From Paenibacillus sp. HWE-109 (lineage in GTDB: Bacteria; Bacillota; Bacilli; Paenibacillales; NBRC-103111), in the NCBI RefSeq assembly GCF_022163125.1, contig NZ_CP091881.1, positions 3,720,001-3,784,000 of the forward strand: a stretch of DNA of 64,000 bases, given 5' to 3'. Positions within the stretch are counted from its first letter, which is position 1. Each line of letters opens with the position of its first letter. The position numbers and the translations under genes are program-made. The notes below the pieces were generated by a model, which was not told where the DNA came from, searched no databases, and saw nothing but the letters and a program-made list of their open reading frames with translations. Below are positions 45,701 to 55,094 of the stretch, piece by piece.

Positions 45701-46196
45701 CTTTCCCCGTCAACGTGAGGAATTCAGCGAATTTCCCCTGCGGAAGCACGACCGCTCTCGTAAAATCCTGCATCGACAGCCCCAATATCATCTGTACCTG
45801 CTGATTCACTTCACCTGATTTGTCGGCAAGTACAATCGTTTCCTGCTCTTTCATATGTAAAAGGCGTGTTATCGTGCCATTGATGGACATTTCCGTCCCA
45901 CGCTTGAATTGCCGCTCTACATGGTATCGTTCTGTGCCGATCGCATTCGTAAGTTCAAATGTAAAGGAAACGAATAACGTTTGTTCCGCATGATTCATAA
46001 TGGCTTGCGTGCCACCGCTGGCTCTCTCAACCTTACCGTATAAGGCTAGTGTGATCGCATCCAAAATCGATGATTTCCCGCTGCCCGTCGGCCCGAATAT
46101 GCCAAAAACGCCCGCGTCCACTAACTGGCCAAACTGAATCGTCTGCATTTCGCGATAACTTTGAAGCCCTGACATTTGCAACTGAATTGGACGCAA
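42723..46196 (-). CDS. sbcC: exonuclease subunit SbcC (Rad50-like)
   Basis: The 1157-residue SMC-like ATPase works with SbcD to open hairpins and process DNA ends. Walker A GPTGSGKSSILDA is near 35. Long coiled coils flank the zinc hook CPVCGS near residue 542. The signature STLSGGETFLTS and Walker B FFFLDEGFGTLD lie near the C-terminus. The start is TTG 46196 with AGGAG 8 nt upstream. The C-terminal coiled coil (43.15-43.87 kb) is extremely Ala/Arg/Gln-rich and G+C-rich compared with the rest of the gene. Confidence 0.96.
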   Translation of the reverse strand: MRPIQLQMSGLQSYREMQTIQFGQLVDAGVFGIFGPTGSGKSSILDAITLALYGKVERASGGTQAIMNHAEQTLFVSFTFELTNAIGTERYHVERQFKRGTEMSINGTITRLLHMKEQETIVLADKSGEVNQQVQMILGLSMQDFTRAVVLPQGKFAEFLTLTGKDRRQMLQRLFHLEPYGDHLSAKVSSRVKETDSSVKQLAAEQMGLGDASEQALQEASERLAQAEEEAVRSRLHLAQQEANYEQYKQLFEWQQEKEKLELDAQKQQEQESAIREKEHLLQKAEQADRVKPYLDQHSLALDDVRTSGIQLEQMTAHQQAAEITHQTAAEKSEHAQQELAREEGPLMLRLDQLEQALVIEQELNQVQTQIQTARQQEGEAQSNIARLQAEITKQEETKQKAILKQTDLKEKLKTVETSAATRQLLQGAVHEKKTFEQLQLQGAEAHKSKADKADAVAVLERSKQQVLALQEKLQSELAVWLKQSAQTGAEIQNQLKQFSAFIPNLQDVLDVQKRRMKLEERHALAAILANDLQEGELCPVCGSTEHPFSHAKGGQATATEAGKPDSAEDQIHQSELLFQLVKEHVFTHNQLLRKWEAVHQQAWDMSSSPHSTTVEQASLTWEQVAAAATVPSAGRWADAQAGITLEVLLLQWKEMASFAQQQQSAFDELESIYARLHKDQVRYDQQLVQVNAQLEAAGNLWQEADGKLKLFQIALDDQRKRWQETYAELVWEKVEQQLDLLLADERLADELRSRIEKSIPFLEELMSTMQGLQRELLEQDRTALQLHERLQGLAQLAADKSRQLALRAPGAAVPQLIAEATSALARLRQLAQQTKLAHAQAQREQLQAAQRYSAAAEAAAAAARQLAQTERALHSALAENGFASREAAAAAALAPEQRRQWALLAAEHREREQALRAQLAQLAAKLQGRVLSAAEWALTQAQLSAAKAAAEAALEARATAAQGASELAARHTRWRELESRRLEQAAQLERLGKLQAVLKANAFVEYLAEEQLMQVSRAASERLGELTRRRYAIEVDSGGGFVIRDDANGGVKRPVSTLSGGETFLTSLALALALSAQIQLKGEYPLEFFFLDEGFGTLDQDLLDMVIGALEKLHMDSLAVGVISHVPELRARLTRKLIVHPAEPSGRGSRIVLEEL

Positions 46197-46227
46197 ATCG
46201 AAGATCTCCTTTCATCCTTCTAGTTTC

Positions 46228-47406
46228 CTAATCCCCGAATGAATCAGTCAGATCTTTCTCCTGCACTAATTCCAGAAACAACCGCACTAATTCCGGTTCA
46301 GGCTGCGCACCACCGGTTTGACGCGCATAGAACCGGGTAAAATGCTCCTCCATCGTTAAATCAGCTTTGGCTACAGCTGCCCGAGCCGTTTCCATCTCTG
46401 GATATATCGGACGAATGTGAATAAAGCCCTCATAGGCTTTGCGCAGCGTTTGAATCTGCTCAATAGACATTGCTGAAGTCATCGTAATTTCCAGATCGAT
46501 CCATGCTGAAGCATCTCGCCCCTCTTCCAGCCATTGATGCACCTGACCGATGCCATCTTTGGCTTTCCAGCTTACGAGCGGCCGGCCGGAAGTCAGATAA
46601 ATTTCCTTCGGCTCAGCAGCTTGTCCGGGAGCCAGATCCAGGATCGTAACGGACTTCGCTTGTCCAGCTTCCGAGAAGCTGTAGGCGAGCGGTGATCCGC
46701 AATAGCGGATGGGGGAGGCCGCTTTTACATTCTGCGGTCTGTGCAAATGCCCCAAGGCCACGTACTGGGCGCCTGCCGTCAGTGCATTCGTATCCACCGT
46801 ATAAGCTCCGCCTACTTGAATTGGCCGCTCAGATTCCGTCTCATGACCGCCAAGTACATACAAATGACTCATAATCAAATTCACCGTATCCGTCTGGAAA
46901 AATTGGGCCTGTTTGCGAATCAGCGCTCCAACCCGCTCCGAATACTTGCTGCGCAGTACCTCTTCTTCGGCGATGTCGGACAGCAGCTCCTTCAAACGGG
47001 ATTCCGAAGGATAGGGCAGCGCAATTAAGCGCGCCATTTCGCCAGTCTTAGCTATGCCAATCGACTGAATTTCAGGTATCGGAAGTCCAATAATCGTTAT
47101 CCCTTGTTTGGCGGCAAGTGGACCTGCGGCGGCAAGCCGATCCGGGTGATCATGATTTCCGGAAATAATCGCTACATGCCGCTTCCCGCCTTCTGCCAAG
47201 CGCGCGATACCTTCATAAAAGAGCTGCTCAGCAGCCGCAGGCGGATTCACACTATCGTAGATATCCCCTGCAATTAATACCAAATCAATCGCCTCATCCT
47301 GAACGATACGCACAAGCTCATCCACAAAAGCCGTCTGTTCCTCCAAACGGCTTCGTCCTTCAAGGGATCGCCCAAAATGCCAATCCCCCGTGTGTAAAAT
47401 CCGCAT
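46228..47406 (-). CDS. sbcD: exonuclease subunit SbcD (Mre11-like)
   Basis: The 392-residue Mn-dependent phosphoesterase and nuclease partner of SbcC. Phosphoesterase motifs are HTGDWHFGR (about 5), AGDIYDSVNPP (about 46), SGNHDHPD (about 82) and ALGHLHRPQ near 218. It is located 31 nt upstream of sbcC and 15 nt downstream of addA, so the four genes form one operon for double-strand-break processing. Confidence 0.97.
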   Translation of the reverse strand: MRILHTGDWHFGRSLEGRSRLEEQTAFVDELVRIVQDEAIDLVLIAGDIYDSVNPPAAAEQLFYEGIARLAEGGKRHVAIISGNHDHPDRLAAAGPLAAKQGITIIGLPIPEIQSIGIAKTGEMARLIALPYPSESRLKELLSDIAEEEVLRSKYSERVGALIRKQAQFFQTDTVNLIMSHLYVLGGHETESERPIQVGGAYTVDTNALTAGAQYVALGHLHRPQNVKAASPIRYCGSPLAYSFSEAGQAKSVTILDLAPGQAAEPKEIYLTSGRPLVSWKAKDGIGQVHQWLEEGRDASAWIDLEITMTSAMSIEQIQTLRKAYEGFIHIRPIYPEMETARAAVAKADLTMEEHFTRFYARQTGGAQPEPELVRLFLELVQEKDLTDSFGD

Positions 47407-47421
47407 ACCTCAACCCCCGCT

Positions 47422-50400
47422 CTACATCTCCAGCAATTTGGCTCCGTCAAAAAAATACAGGAACTTGCCGCTTAACGGCCGCTTCCAGATATGTTCCACA
47501 GCCCGCGAATACAGCGATATTTGCTTCTCATAACGCAATTGAAGCTCCGCATCACTGCTGCCCTTGACGGCATCAGTTTTATAATCAACAAGCACAAGCC
47601 CGAGTTCATCTTCAAATAAACAATCGATAACCCCTTGGATCAATACGGTCTCACCTGTCGTGGAACGATCAATGCCGGCATACACTTCTTCGGCAGGCAA
47701 CCCATAGCTGAACGGCACCTCACGCTGCACATTCGCAGCCCGGACCATCCGTTTTCCAACCTCGGTCTGAAAAAATTGCAGCATAACGGGAATGTCTACG
47801 ACTTCACTTTGCTCCAAAGTTAGCGTCATCTTGTCAAGCATCTCTGCTAAAGTAGCTCGAATGCTAGCCTCTGTCGGCGCTTCCTGCAAAGACAGGTTTT
47901 GCATGACCGCATGAACAATCGTTCCTTTTTCGGCTGCGGTCAGCTTCTTTTCTTCCATAAACCTAGGTCTGCGCCACAAGGCAGAAGCCGTTTTACTGGT
48001 CCCTACGACAGCAGCCTCCCCTTCCAATGACGCCACATCGCCGCCAAAAGGAAGCTCCATTTCATCGGCAATCCGATTCATCTCCGACAACCTTTTGATT
48101 TCGGAAACCGTTGTTTTGGCAAAAAGTTTGGGAGCATCCGGGTAGGCATAATCCCACGAAAGCTTGTCTTCCAACCAACTTTTCCAAACTCCTGATGCAG
48201 CCACAGGCTCCAGCTGACGGATACTTTCCATCCGATTCCCGTCGGGAATATAGCTTTCTTCTTCCAGCAATTCAACGTCCTGCAAGTCCTCAGGCACAAT
48301 AACCGTAAGTTTCCACCTGGAAGAATCAGCTAGAAGCCGCACACCCGAGGAGGATTCGCTAATCCCTAGCCGCTCTCTCCATAGCGTACTATCCGGGTGA
48401 CGAAGCAAGGCAGGACCTACCCAGTCCAGATAGCTTTTGGCTTTGGCTAGTTCAAAGTCAGGCAAATACCATTCTGTTCTGGCAAGATGACGTCCCCAGC
48501 CACGCAGCAGCTTGTCCAGCGACTTCACCGTTCCCAGTAAATAAAGCTTCTCTCTCGCTCTGGTTAAGGCGACATACAGTACTCGCATTTCTTCAGCCAA
48601 TAGCTCCAGCTTCATGCGTCTCTTGATCGCCAGCGAAGGCAATGTCGGATAACTAACCCGCAGTGCGGTATCGACAAATCGCGGCCCAAAACCAAGCTCT
48701 TTGTGCAGCAGAAACGCTTCATTCAAATCTCGCTGGTTAAACATTTTGGCCATGCCAGCGACGAATACAACAGGAAATTCCAGCCCTTTGCTTTTGTGAA
48801 TAGACATAATCCGCACAACATCCTCTTGCTCGCCGAGCGCTCGCGCTGTTCCCAGATCGCCGCCGCTTTCTTTCATACGTTCAATAAAACGAAGGAATCG
48901 AAATAATCCGCGCAAGGATGTGCTTTCATATTGCCGAGCCCGGTCATACAGCGCCCTCAAGTTCGCTTGTCTTTGCATGCCCCCCGGCAAACCGCCTGCG
49001 AAATCGTAGTAGCCCGTTTCTCGATAAATCAACCAGATTAAATCAGCCAACGAGCCCTGTCTTGCCTCATTTCGCCATTTTTCCAGCAAGGTCAAGAAGT
49101 AACTTAGCTTCCCGAATAAGACTTCATTGCCAGGCAGCCTTTCACCACTAACCAGTTGTAGTACGGACTCATAAAATGGCAAGGTTTTGTCCGCGACACG
49201 AATTTGCGCCAGATCTTCAGCCGTTAATTGAACAACTGGCGATCGAAGCACCGCTGCCAAAGGGACATCCTGATACGGGTTATCGATGACCTTCAATAAC
49301 GAAAGCATCACTTCCACTTCCGTTGCCGAGAAATAGCCCGTGCTTAGCTCCGCATACGCGGGTATCCCCTGCTTCTTGAGCTCCTCGATAAGAATCGGCG
49401 ACCACATCTGTGTTGCCCGCAGCAGAATCACGATGTCCCGGTACGTGGCAGGCCGATCTCCTCCAGTTCTTTTATCAAAAACCTGAAAAACTTCCTGTCC
49501 CCCTGCACCCAACAATCCTCTGATTTGCCGCGCGATGGTTCGGGCTTCCAACTGGGCTGTTTCAAGCTCTTGCGCTTCCAGAACAGGGTCTGGAGGCAGC
49601 GCTTCCCCCTGAGCTCCCAAGTCCGCACTCAGCTCTTCATCCTCATCTCCCGAAGCGTATGATTCCGTCTTGTCGGGTGCATCCGCTGCGCGGTCAATAA
49701 GCAGCATTTCGACCGAACAATCTGAGGCAGATGGCGGGTATCCCGCTCCGTATACAAGTTCTGCCCGCTCGTCATAGGCGATTTCACCGACAGATTCATT
49801 CATGATTTGTTTGAACACAAAATTCACCGCATCAACCACTTGCAGACGGCTCCGGAAGTTCCGCGCCAAATCGATGCGCCCGCCCGGGGATGTGTTTAAC
49901 GTAGGTTCAGCTTTATTGGAACGGTAAGCCTTGTATTTCTCCAGAAAAAGTCCTGGCTCAGCAAGGCGGAACCGGTAAATACTTTGTTTCACGTCGCCAA
50001 CCATAAATCGGTTGCCTGGCTTCGCCTGCGAGATTAATTCAACAATTGCTTCCTGCACGCGATTCGTATCTTGATACTCATCCAAAAGCACTTCCACAAA
50101 TTGCTGCCGATACGAGTTAGCCGCTTCAGAAGGCACGAGTTCTCCCGGGATCGAACCCGGAGCGCTTAGAATTTGCAGACAATAATGCTCCAGATCGGCA
50201 AAATCAATTAAGCCTTTAGCTCGCTTGCCTACTTGGTATCGTTCTCCAAAATCAACCACCAAGTCTACTAGCGTATGCAGCAGCGGCGCCATCTCAGCAA
50301 TCTCCTGATGAAATTGTTCCGGAGTTCGGCCGAACAGTTCTTCCTGGATTGTATTGATCTGGTCCTTGGCTTTATTCCGAAGCTCTTTGACTTCCTCTTG

Positions 50401-51390
50401 CATGCCTTTGTCATAATCATCGCCTCGGCAAGCTTTGAGCTTCCCGAATTCAACAGTTTGAAAACCTCGATACAGAACTTCCCATGGATAGGTAGTAGTT
50501 TCGAGTAAATTATTCACGAGCAATAAATCCTCTTGCAAATTGTCCAAGTACGGGGCCGGCCCGCCAGGCGATTCCGCAATGACGATTGCTTGACGCAGCA
50601 AGTCCGCAGTGCCTTCCAAATCGAGCGTCAGGTCGCGAATCAAACTCTGCTCCCAGCGAGAATAATCGACCGGCGCAGCGGCAGCCGCAACATAAGGCAG
50701 TGCCTCTTCGAAGATGAAGGCACTTTCTTCCATTCCCTCCTGCATCTTCGGTGCAGGAGGACCAAACATCGAAGCCGTAGCCCTTAGCCAATGCTCCGGC
50801 CACGGGTGGCTGCGCGACACATCATACAGCTTCTGAATAAGCTGCATGATGGCGTCGTCGTTGCGCTCGCCGCTGAACGAATCGACCAGCCTCCAGAAGG
50901 CGCTGTTCTCTCCGCTTGCGGCGTAATATTCCTCGAGCATGTCGCCAAGCAAGTCTTGGCGCAACAGCTCGGCTTCCGTTTCATTCGCGATCCGGAAGCC
51001 GGGATCCAAACGAATGAGACTGAAGTAGCGCTGCACGACTTCCAAACAGAAGGAGTGCAGCGTCGTAATCGAAGCGCGTCCCATTAAGGCAAGCTGCTTG
51101 CGCAGATGCTGCGAATGCGGCTGCTTCATCAGTTCTTTCTCCAGCGCTTCGCGAATCCGATGCTTCATCTCCGAGGCAGCCGCTTTGGTGAAGGTTGCGA
51201 CTAGCAGCCGATCCACGTCCACAGGCTCCCATTCATCCGAAATTCGGCGGATAATCCGCTCCACGAGGACGGCCGTTTTACCGGAACCCGCAGCTGCTGC
51301 GACCAACATATTTTGACCCTTTAGTGTAATGGCGTCCCATTGATCGTCCGTCCATGTACTTCCGAGAGGCTTAGGCTGTTGTTTATTCAT
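47422..51390 (-). CDS. addA: helicase-nuclease AddA
   Basis: The 1322-residue UvrD-type helicase and RecB-family nuclease processes double-strand breaks to the Chi site with AddB. Walker A AAAAGSGKTAVLVERI is near 32, DEYQDTNRVQ (motif II) near 415 and VRIMSIHKSKGLEFPVVFVA near 860. The C-terminal nuclease carries GVIDCLFEDELGLVLVDYKT. It precedes sbcD and follows addB by 24 nt. The 5' part (about 50.5-51.1 kb) contains a diverged linker segment. Confidence 0.98.
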   Translation of the reverse strand: MNKQQPKPLGSTWTDDQWDAITLKGQNMLVAAAAGSGKTAVLVERIIRRISDEWEPVDVDRLLVATFTKAAASEMKHRIREALEKELMKQPHSQHLRKQLALMGRASITTLHSFCLEVVQRYFSLIRLDPGFRIANETEAELLRQDLLGDMLEEYYAASGENSAFWRLVDSFSGERNDDAIMQLIQKLYDVSRSHPWPEHWLRATASMFGPPAPKMQEGMEESAFIFEEALPYVAAAAAPVDYSRWEQSLIRDLTLDLEGTADLLRQAIVIAESPGGPAPYLDNLQEDLLLVNNLLETTTYPWEVLYRGFQTVEFGKLKACRGDDYDKGMQEEVKELRNKAKDQINTIQEELFGRTPEQFHQEIAEMAPLLHTLVDLVVDFGERYQVGKRAKGLIDFADLEHYCLQILSAPGSIPGELVPSEAANSYRQQFVEVLLDEYQDTNRVQEAIVELISQAKPGNRFMVGDVKQSIYRFRLAEPGLFLEKYKAYRSNKAEPTLNTSPGGRIDLARNFRSRLQVVDAVNFVFKQIMNESVGEIAYDERAELVYGAGYPPSASDCSVEMLLIDRAADAPDKTESYASGDEDEELSADLGAQGEALPPDPVLEAQELETAQLEARTIARQIRGLLGAGGQEVFQVFDKRTGGDRPATYRDIVILLRATQMWSPILIEELKKQGIPAYAELSTGYFSATEVEVMLSLLKVIDNPYQDVPLAAVLRSPVVQLTAEDLAQIRVADKTLPFYESVLQLVSGERLPGNEVLFGKLSYFLTLLEKWRNEARQGSLADLIWLIYRETGYYDFAGGLPGGMQRQANLRALYDRARQYESTSLRGLFRFLRFIERMKESGGDLGTARALGEQEDVVRIMSIHKSKGLEFPVVFVAGMAKMFNQRDLNEAFLLHKELGFGPRFVDTALRVSYPTLPSLAIKRRMKLELLAEEMRVLYVALTRAREKLYLLGTVKSLDKLLRGWGRHLARTEWYLPDFELAKAKSYLDWVGPALLRHPDSTLWRERLGISESSSGVRLLADSSRWKLTVIVPEDLQDVELLEEESYIPDGNRMESIRQLEPVAASGVWKSWLEDKLSWDYAYPDAPKLFAKTTVSEIKRLSEMNRIADEMELPFGGDVASLEGEAAVVGTSKTASALWRRPRFMEEKKLTAAEKGTIVHAVMQNLSLQEAPTEASIRATLAEMLDKMTLTLEQSEVVDIPVMLQFFQTEVGKRMVRAANVQREVPFSYGLPAEEVYAGIDRSTTGETVLIQGVIDCLFEDELGLVLVDYKTDAVKGSSDAELQLRYEKQISLYSRAVEHIWKRPLSGKFLYFFDGAKLLEM

Positions 51391-51414
51391 GAAGAGATCT
51401 CCTTTCCGGCTTGA

Positions 51415-54400
51415 TTAGGCCTTGACATTCTGCTCCAATTCGGACCAGAGCTGGTCTTTGGCCCGCTGTTTCAATACGTGTACTTCATTGCCCTCAAATA
51501 AGGGATCGAACTGACAAATCGATTTATAAGAGCAGTGCAGACAAGCGGTTTTTTTGCCCAAACGGTAAGGATTGATGTCCACATGGCCATCCGTGATATC
51601 CGTGCCGATCTGCTTCACTTGTTTGCGTACATATTTGCGCAGTGTGTCCCACTGTTCATCTGTAGCGACTGACGAAGTCGAATAGAAGCTGCCGTCTTTC
51701 TTCAAGGCAACCGGAATCAACTGCGAGTGGCCGGCGCTTTTCAGCAATTCATCATCCATCAAACCGGCAACTTCCGCGTCCGCAGTAATTAAGCCTTTCA
51801 TTTTATAACGTTTGCGCAGCTCTTTTTCAATTTGATCCAAATCGAGCGCATTTTTTTGCTGCAGCATCGGATTATGTACATGGAAATACAGGACGCCTGC
51901 CGGCTTGGCCGCAATTCCCAGCCACTGCTCCGCATGCGTAATAATAACGTCCAGATACGTCAACATTTGTAGCGACAGCCCATAATACACTTCTGACAAC
52001 TGCAAAGAAGTTGAACTCGATTTATAATCAATCACCCGTAAAAGAACGCCCTGCTCGCCTTCTGCACGATCAACACGGTCAATTCGTCCGATAATTTCCA
52101 TCGTACAGCCATTTTCCAGTTCAAAGGTAAGTGGCGGCAAGTCTTTGCCTGGTCCAAAATCAATTTCCAGACCTAGCGGTTCAAACTGCCCATGCTTCGC
52201 ATGTTCGCCAAGCACGACAGCCGCTCTGCCTACAACCTGCTTCAATTTCCTCGCGATATAGGCATACCGGCTGGAACTGAGCAAGATTTCCCCTTGCAGC
52301 CTTGGCGCAAGCTCATCCACCACCTGAGCGGAACGCTCCATGCACTGCTCAGCCGTCAACGAACCCCAATCAAGTTGATCCTGCTGAAGCTTTTGCACAA
52401 ATTGATTCAATGCCGCGTGGAACAGCTGTCCAATGTCCGGAGCATCAAGCCGGTATACTCTTCTTTCCTGCAGCCTTAACCCATGGGATACAAAATGCGA
52501 GAATGGACAGGCCACATACTTCTCCATTCTGGAAACACTCGCCCGCAAATTTTGACCATACAGTAATTTGCTAGTTCGGGGACTAAGACCCTTTTCTTTA
52601 TTCGTATATTGTAAAGCCTGAACGACGGATTGCAGTTTCATATGCCAGATCGGCTTATTCGCGTACCAATTATACGTCTCCCACCAGAGGTCATCGATTC
52701 GCCCTCCCAACATCCAGTGCTTCATGCGGACTGCCAGATAGGAAATCGTTTGATTCGGATGGGCAATGTAAGCAGCTTGCTCCTGCGCTGGCGTTTCATT
52801 GGATGGCTCTGCGAGCAAGAGCGGCGCTTCTGTTCCTGGGAAAAGCTGGCGAATCTGCTTGATAAGCTCCGAAGGCAGCAGCGATTTCCCTTCTTCATCG
52901 GCTAGTGGATAGCTCAGCCACAACCTTTTGCCCGGCACCGTTAAAGAGGTATAAACAATAAACTGCTCATCCAGCAGCTTGCGGCGGCTGCCGTCTGCCA
53001 TCGGTAATCCAGAGTCTGTCAGAACGGTTCTTTCCGCTTCCGTCAGAACACCTTTCTCTGCCATTTGAGCCGGGATTACCCCATCATTGACACCAAGTAT
53101 ATAGGCGTACCGGATGCCGCTCGAGCGAGTGCGGTCCATGCTTCCGATTAACAATTGATCCATCGAAGGCGGTACCAGTCCAAGCTTCATACTTTCCATC
53201 CCAGTCTCAATAAGACCGTTAAACAGTTCCAAAGACAAGCCGTCCTCACCCATCGTCTCCACCAGTTGGTCCAGCATGTCCATCACGCTGTCCCACATTT
53301 GGCCATGCTCGCGGGCTTTTTCCGGTTTGCCTTCATGAATCGCTTGCTGACTCCATGCCTCCAGCTTCTCCGGTGCTTGCACCGTTACCAGCAGATCATA
53401 CAACGCAGTGACTTGATCTCTAACCGTTGTGGCTTGCTGCAAACGTTTGGCAAAAGCAAGCAGCGGCTTTACAACCCATGATTTGCTCGTATTTAGCGCA
53501 TCCAGCTCGTCAGTTGGCTCCAGCAGCTGATCTTCCGCTTGCTCCAAGTTAGCTCGAAACTTAAATGTCCAAGGCTTGCCATCTGTCCAGCGATAACCCT
53601 GGATACCGAACGCCAGCACATAATTCTCCAGTTTATCCAGCTCTGTTCGCTGGTAGGCTGCATCTGCCGGGATTAAAAGGTCGGTTTTGACACAGCGAAA
53701 TACAGCATCATAGTGCCAATTATGGAGCACGACTTCCAGCGCTGAACGAATAAATTCAACCAACGGATGATGCAGGACTGACCTCTTTTGGTCAAAAAAG
53801 TGAGGAATCTCATGGTCAGTCAGAATCGCTCTCAACAAGTCCTGATAGCCTTCCATATTGCGCACCATGACGGCAATCTCCCGCCAGCGAACACCTTGCT
53901 CGCGGACGAGCAGCAGCATGTCGCGGATCGCGCCTTCCACTTCTGCACGGCGGTGCACCGCTTCTTTGATGACAAGTTGATCGCTTAACTTCTCCAGAGC
54001 TGCTGGTTGGTACCGCTGTGCGGCCCCGCCAATTCGGCGGTCGAAATGACGCTCCAAATAACCAAGCGCCGGGCTATCCTCATATCGCGGGGAATTCTCT
54101 GGGGCCAGATGATGTACCTCTGCTGCTTCTAGGCCTAATTGCCAGATGAGATTCTGCATGCGGACCATCGTTGTTGCCGTAGGATGAAAGAGATCCAGCT
54201 CATCCGGCGAATCACCAGCTTGCCATTCACGGTCTACACAAAGCGTCACGGTCACCTGCTTGCAATTGGCGAACAAAGCGCCAAGAACAGCAAACTCCTG
54301 AGGTGTGAAGCCATGAAAGCCGTCAATCCAGATCGAAGCTGACTTCAAATAGACCGAGTTCGGAATCTGCTCAGCGAGCAGTGTCAGATAATCTTCGCCA

Positions 54401-54942
54401 TCCAGATATTGACGTGCTAATTCCGCTTCAAACTGGCGATAAACCAGTTGAATATCATGCATTTTATCCCGCAGCAACCCACTTTCTCCAAGTGCAGCTA
54501 TGCGCTTATTTTCATGATTCATGAGTTGTTCGGCTGTGACGCAATAGCGCTTCATTTCCGTAAAAATTTGATTAAGTCTATCCACAAAGCCCATCTGTTC
54601 AGCCGAATGTCCAAACAGTCGAAGCTTTTCTTTGTATTTATGTAAAATGCTTGTTAACAGCAGTTTCTTACCCGTATCATCAATCGGCAATCTGGCTGTG
54701 CCACCCTCTTCCTGCATGACCCGCCAAGCGAGTCGGTGAAAACTTAGCACTTGGGCGCGAATCATCCCGCGAATCCCGGGATCCGAGACTAGCGCATGCT
54801 CCGCTTGAAAAGTTGCCTGCTCAGGCACCAATAAAACGAGCGGATTGCCCTCTGGCTCCGCCGCCAGCTGCTGTTTCATTTCTATTAAGCAACGTTCACT
54901 TTTGCCACTACCGGCTCTGCCGATTACGAATCGAATAGACAT
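51415..54942 (-). CDS. addB: helicase-nuclease AddB
   Basis: The 1175-residue partner of AddA. I chose ATG 54942 (MSIRFVIGRAGSGKSE) because AGGAGG lies 6 nt upstream. It has an N-terminal P-loop, a degenerate helicase core, a C-terminal RecB-type nuclease with RVIDYKSS, and a [4Fe-4S] cluster made of CPF in YVACPFSHF (about 800) and CLHCSYKSIC (about 1125). It is first gene of the addB-addA-sbcD-sbcC operon. Confidence 0.98.
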   Translation of the reverse strand: MSIRFVIGRAGSGKSERCLIEMKQQLAAEPEGNPLVLLVPEQATFQAEHALVSDPGIRGMIRAQVLSFHRLAWRVMQEEGGTARLPIDDTGKKLLLTSILHKYKEKLRLFGHSAEQMGFVDRLNQIFTEMKRYCVTAEQLMNHENKRIAALGESGLLRDKMHDIQLVYRQFEAELARQYLDGEDYLTLLAEQIPNSVYLKSASIWIDGFHGFTPQEFAVLGALFANCKQVTVTLCVDREWQAGDSPDELDLFHPTATTMVRMQNLIWQLGLEAAEVHHLAPENSPRYEDSPALGYLERHFDRRIGGAAQRYQPAALEKLSDQLVIKEAVHRRAEVEGAIRDMLLLVREQGVRWREIAVMVRNMEGYQDLLRAILTDHEIPHFFDQKRSVLHHPLVEFIRSALEVVLHNWHYDAVFRCVKTDLLIPADAAYQRTELDKLENYVLAFGIQGYRWTDGKPWTFKFRANLEQAEDQLLEPTDELDALNTSKSWVVKPLLAFAKRLQQATTVRDQVTALYDLLVTVQAPEKLEAWSQQAIHEGKPEKAREHGQMWDSVMDMLDQLVETMGEDGLSLELFNGLIETGMESMKLGLVPPSMDQLLIGSMDRTRSSGIRYAYILGVNDGVIPAQMAEKGVLTEAERTVLTDSGLPMADGSRRKLLDEQFIVYTSLTVPGKRLWLSYPLADEEGKSLLPSELIKQIRQLFPGTEAPLLLAEPSNETPAQEQAAYIAHPNQTISYLAVRMKHWMLGGRIDDLWWETYNWYANKPIWHMKLQSVVQALQYTNKEKGLSPRTSKLLYGQNLRASVSRMEKYVACPFSHFVSHGLRLQERRVYRLDAPDIGQLFHAALNQFVQKLQQDQLDWGSLTAEQCMERSAQVVDELAPRLQGEILLSSSRYAYIARKLKQVVGRAAVVLGEHAKHGQFEPLGLEIDFGPGKDLPPLTFELENGCTMEIIGRIDRVDRAEGEQGVLLRVIDYKSSSTSLQLSEVYYGLSLQMLTYLDVIITHAEQWLGIAAKPAGVLYFHVHNPMLQQKNALDLDQIEKELRKRYKMKGLITADAEVAGLMDDELLKSAGHSQLIPVALKKDGSFYSTSSVATDEQWDTLRKYVRKQVKQIGTDITDGHVDINPYRLGKKTACLHCSYKSICQFDPLFEGNEVHVLKQRAKDQLWSELEQNVKA

Positions 54943-55033
54943 ACAGGGCCTCCTCATTGTTACTTCTCTATCTTTCCTATTCTATCATACTTTTGGTAGA
55001 AAAGAGGCGTGGCAGATGATGGGCTTGCAGACC

Positions 55034-55076
55034 AAAAAGCTGCATCCAACTCCGTGTATTGAGTTGACATGCAGCT
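55034..55076 (-). terminator. terminator after the citrate synthase gene
   Basis: AGCTGCAT/ATGCAGCT and an inner CAACTC/GAGTTG form a stem. On the minus strand the outer arm runs into TTTTT. It lies 18 nt past the stop codon. Confidence 0.85.
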
Positions 55077-55094
55077 ATCTATTGCAAATACAAT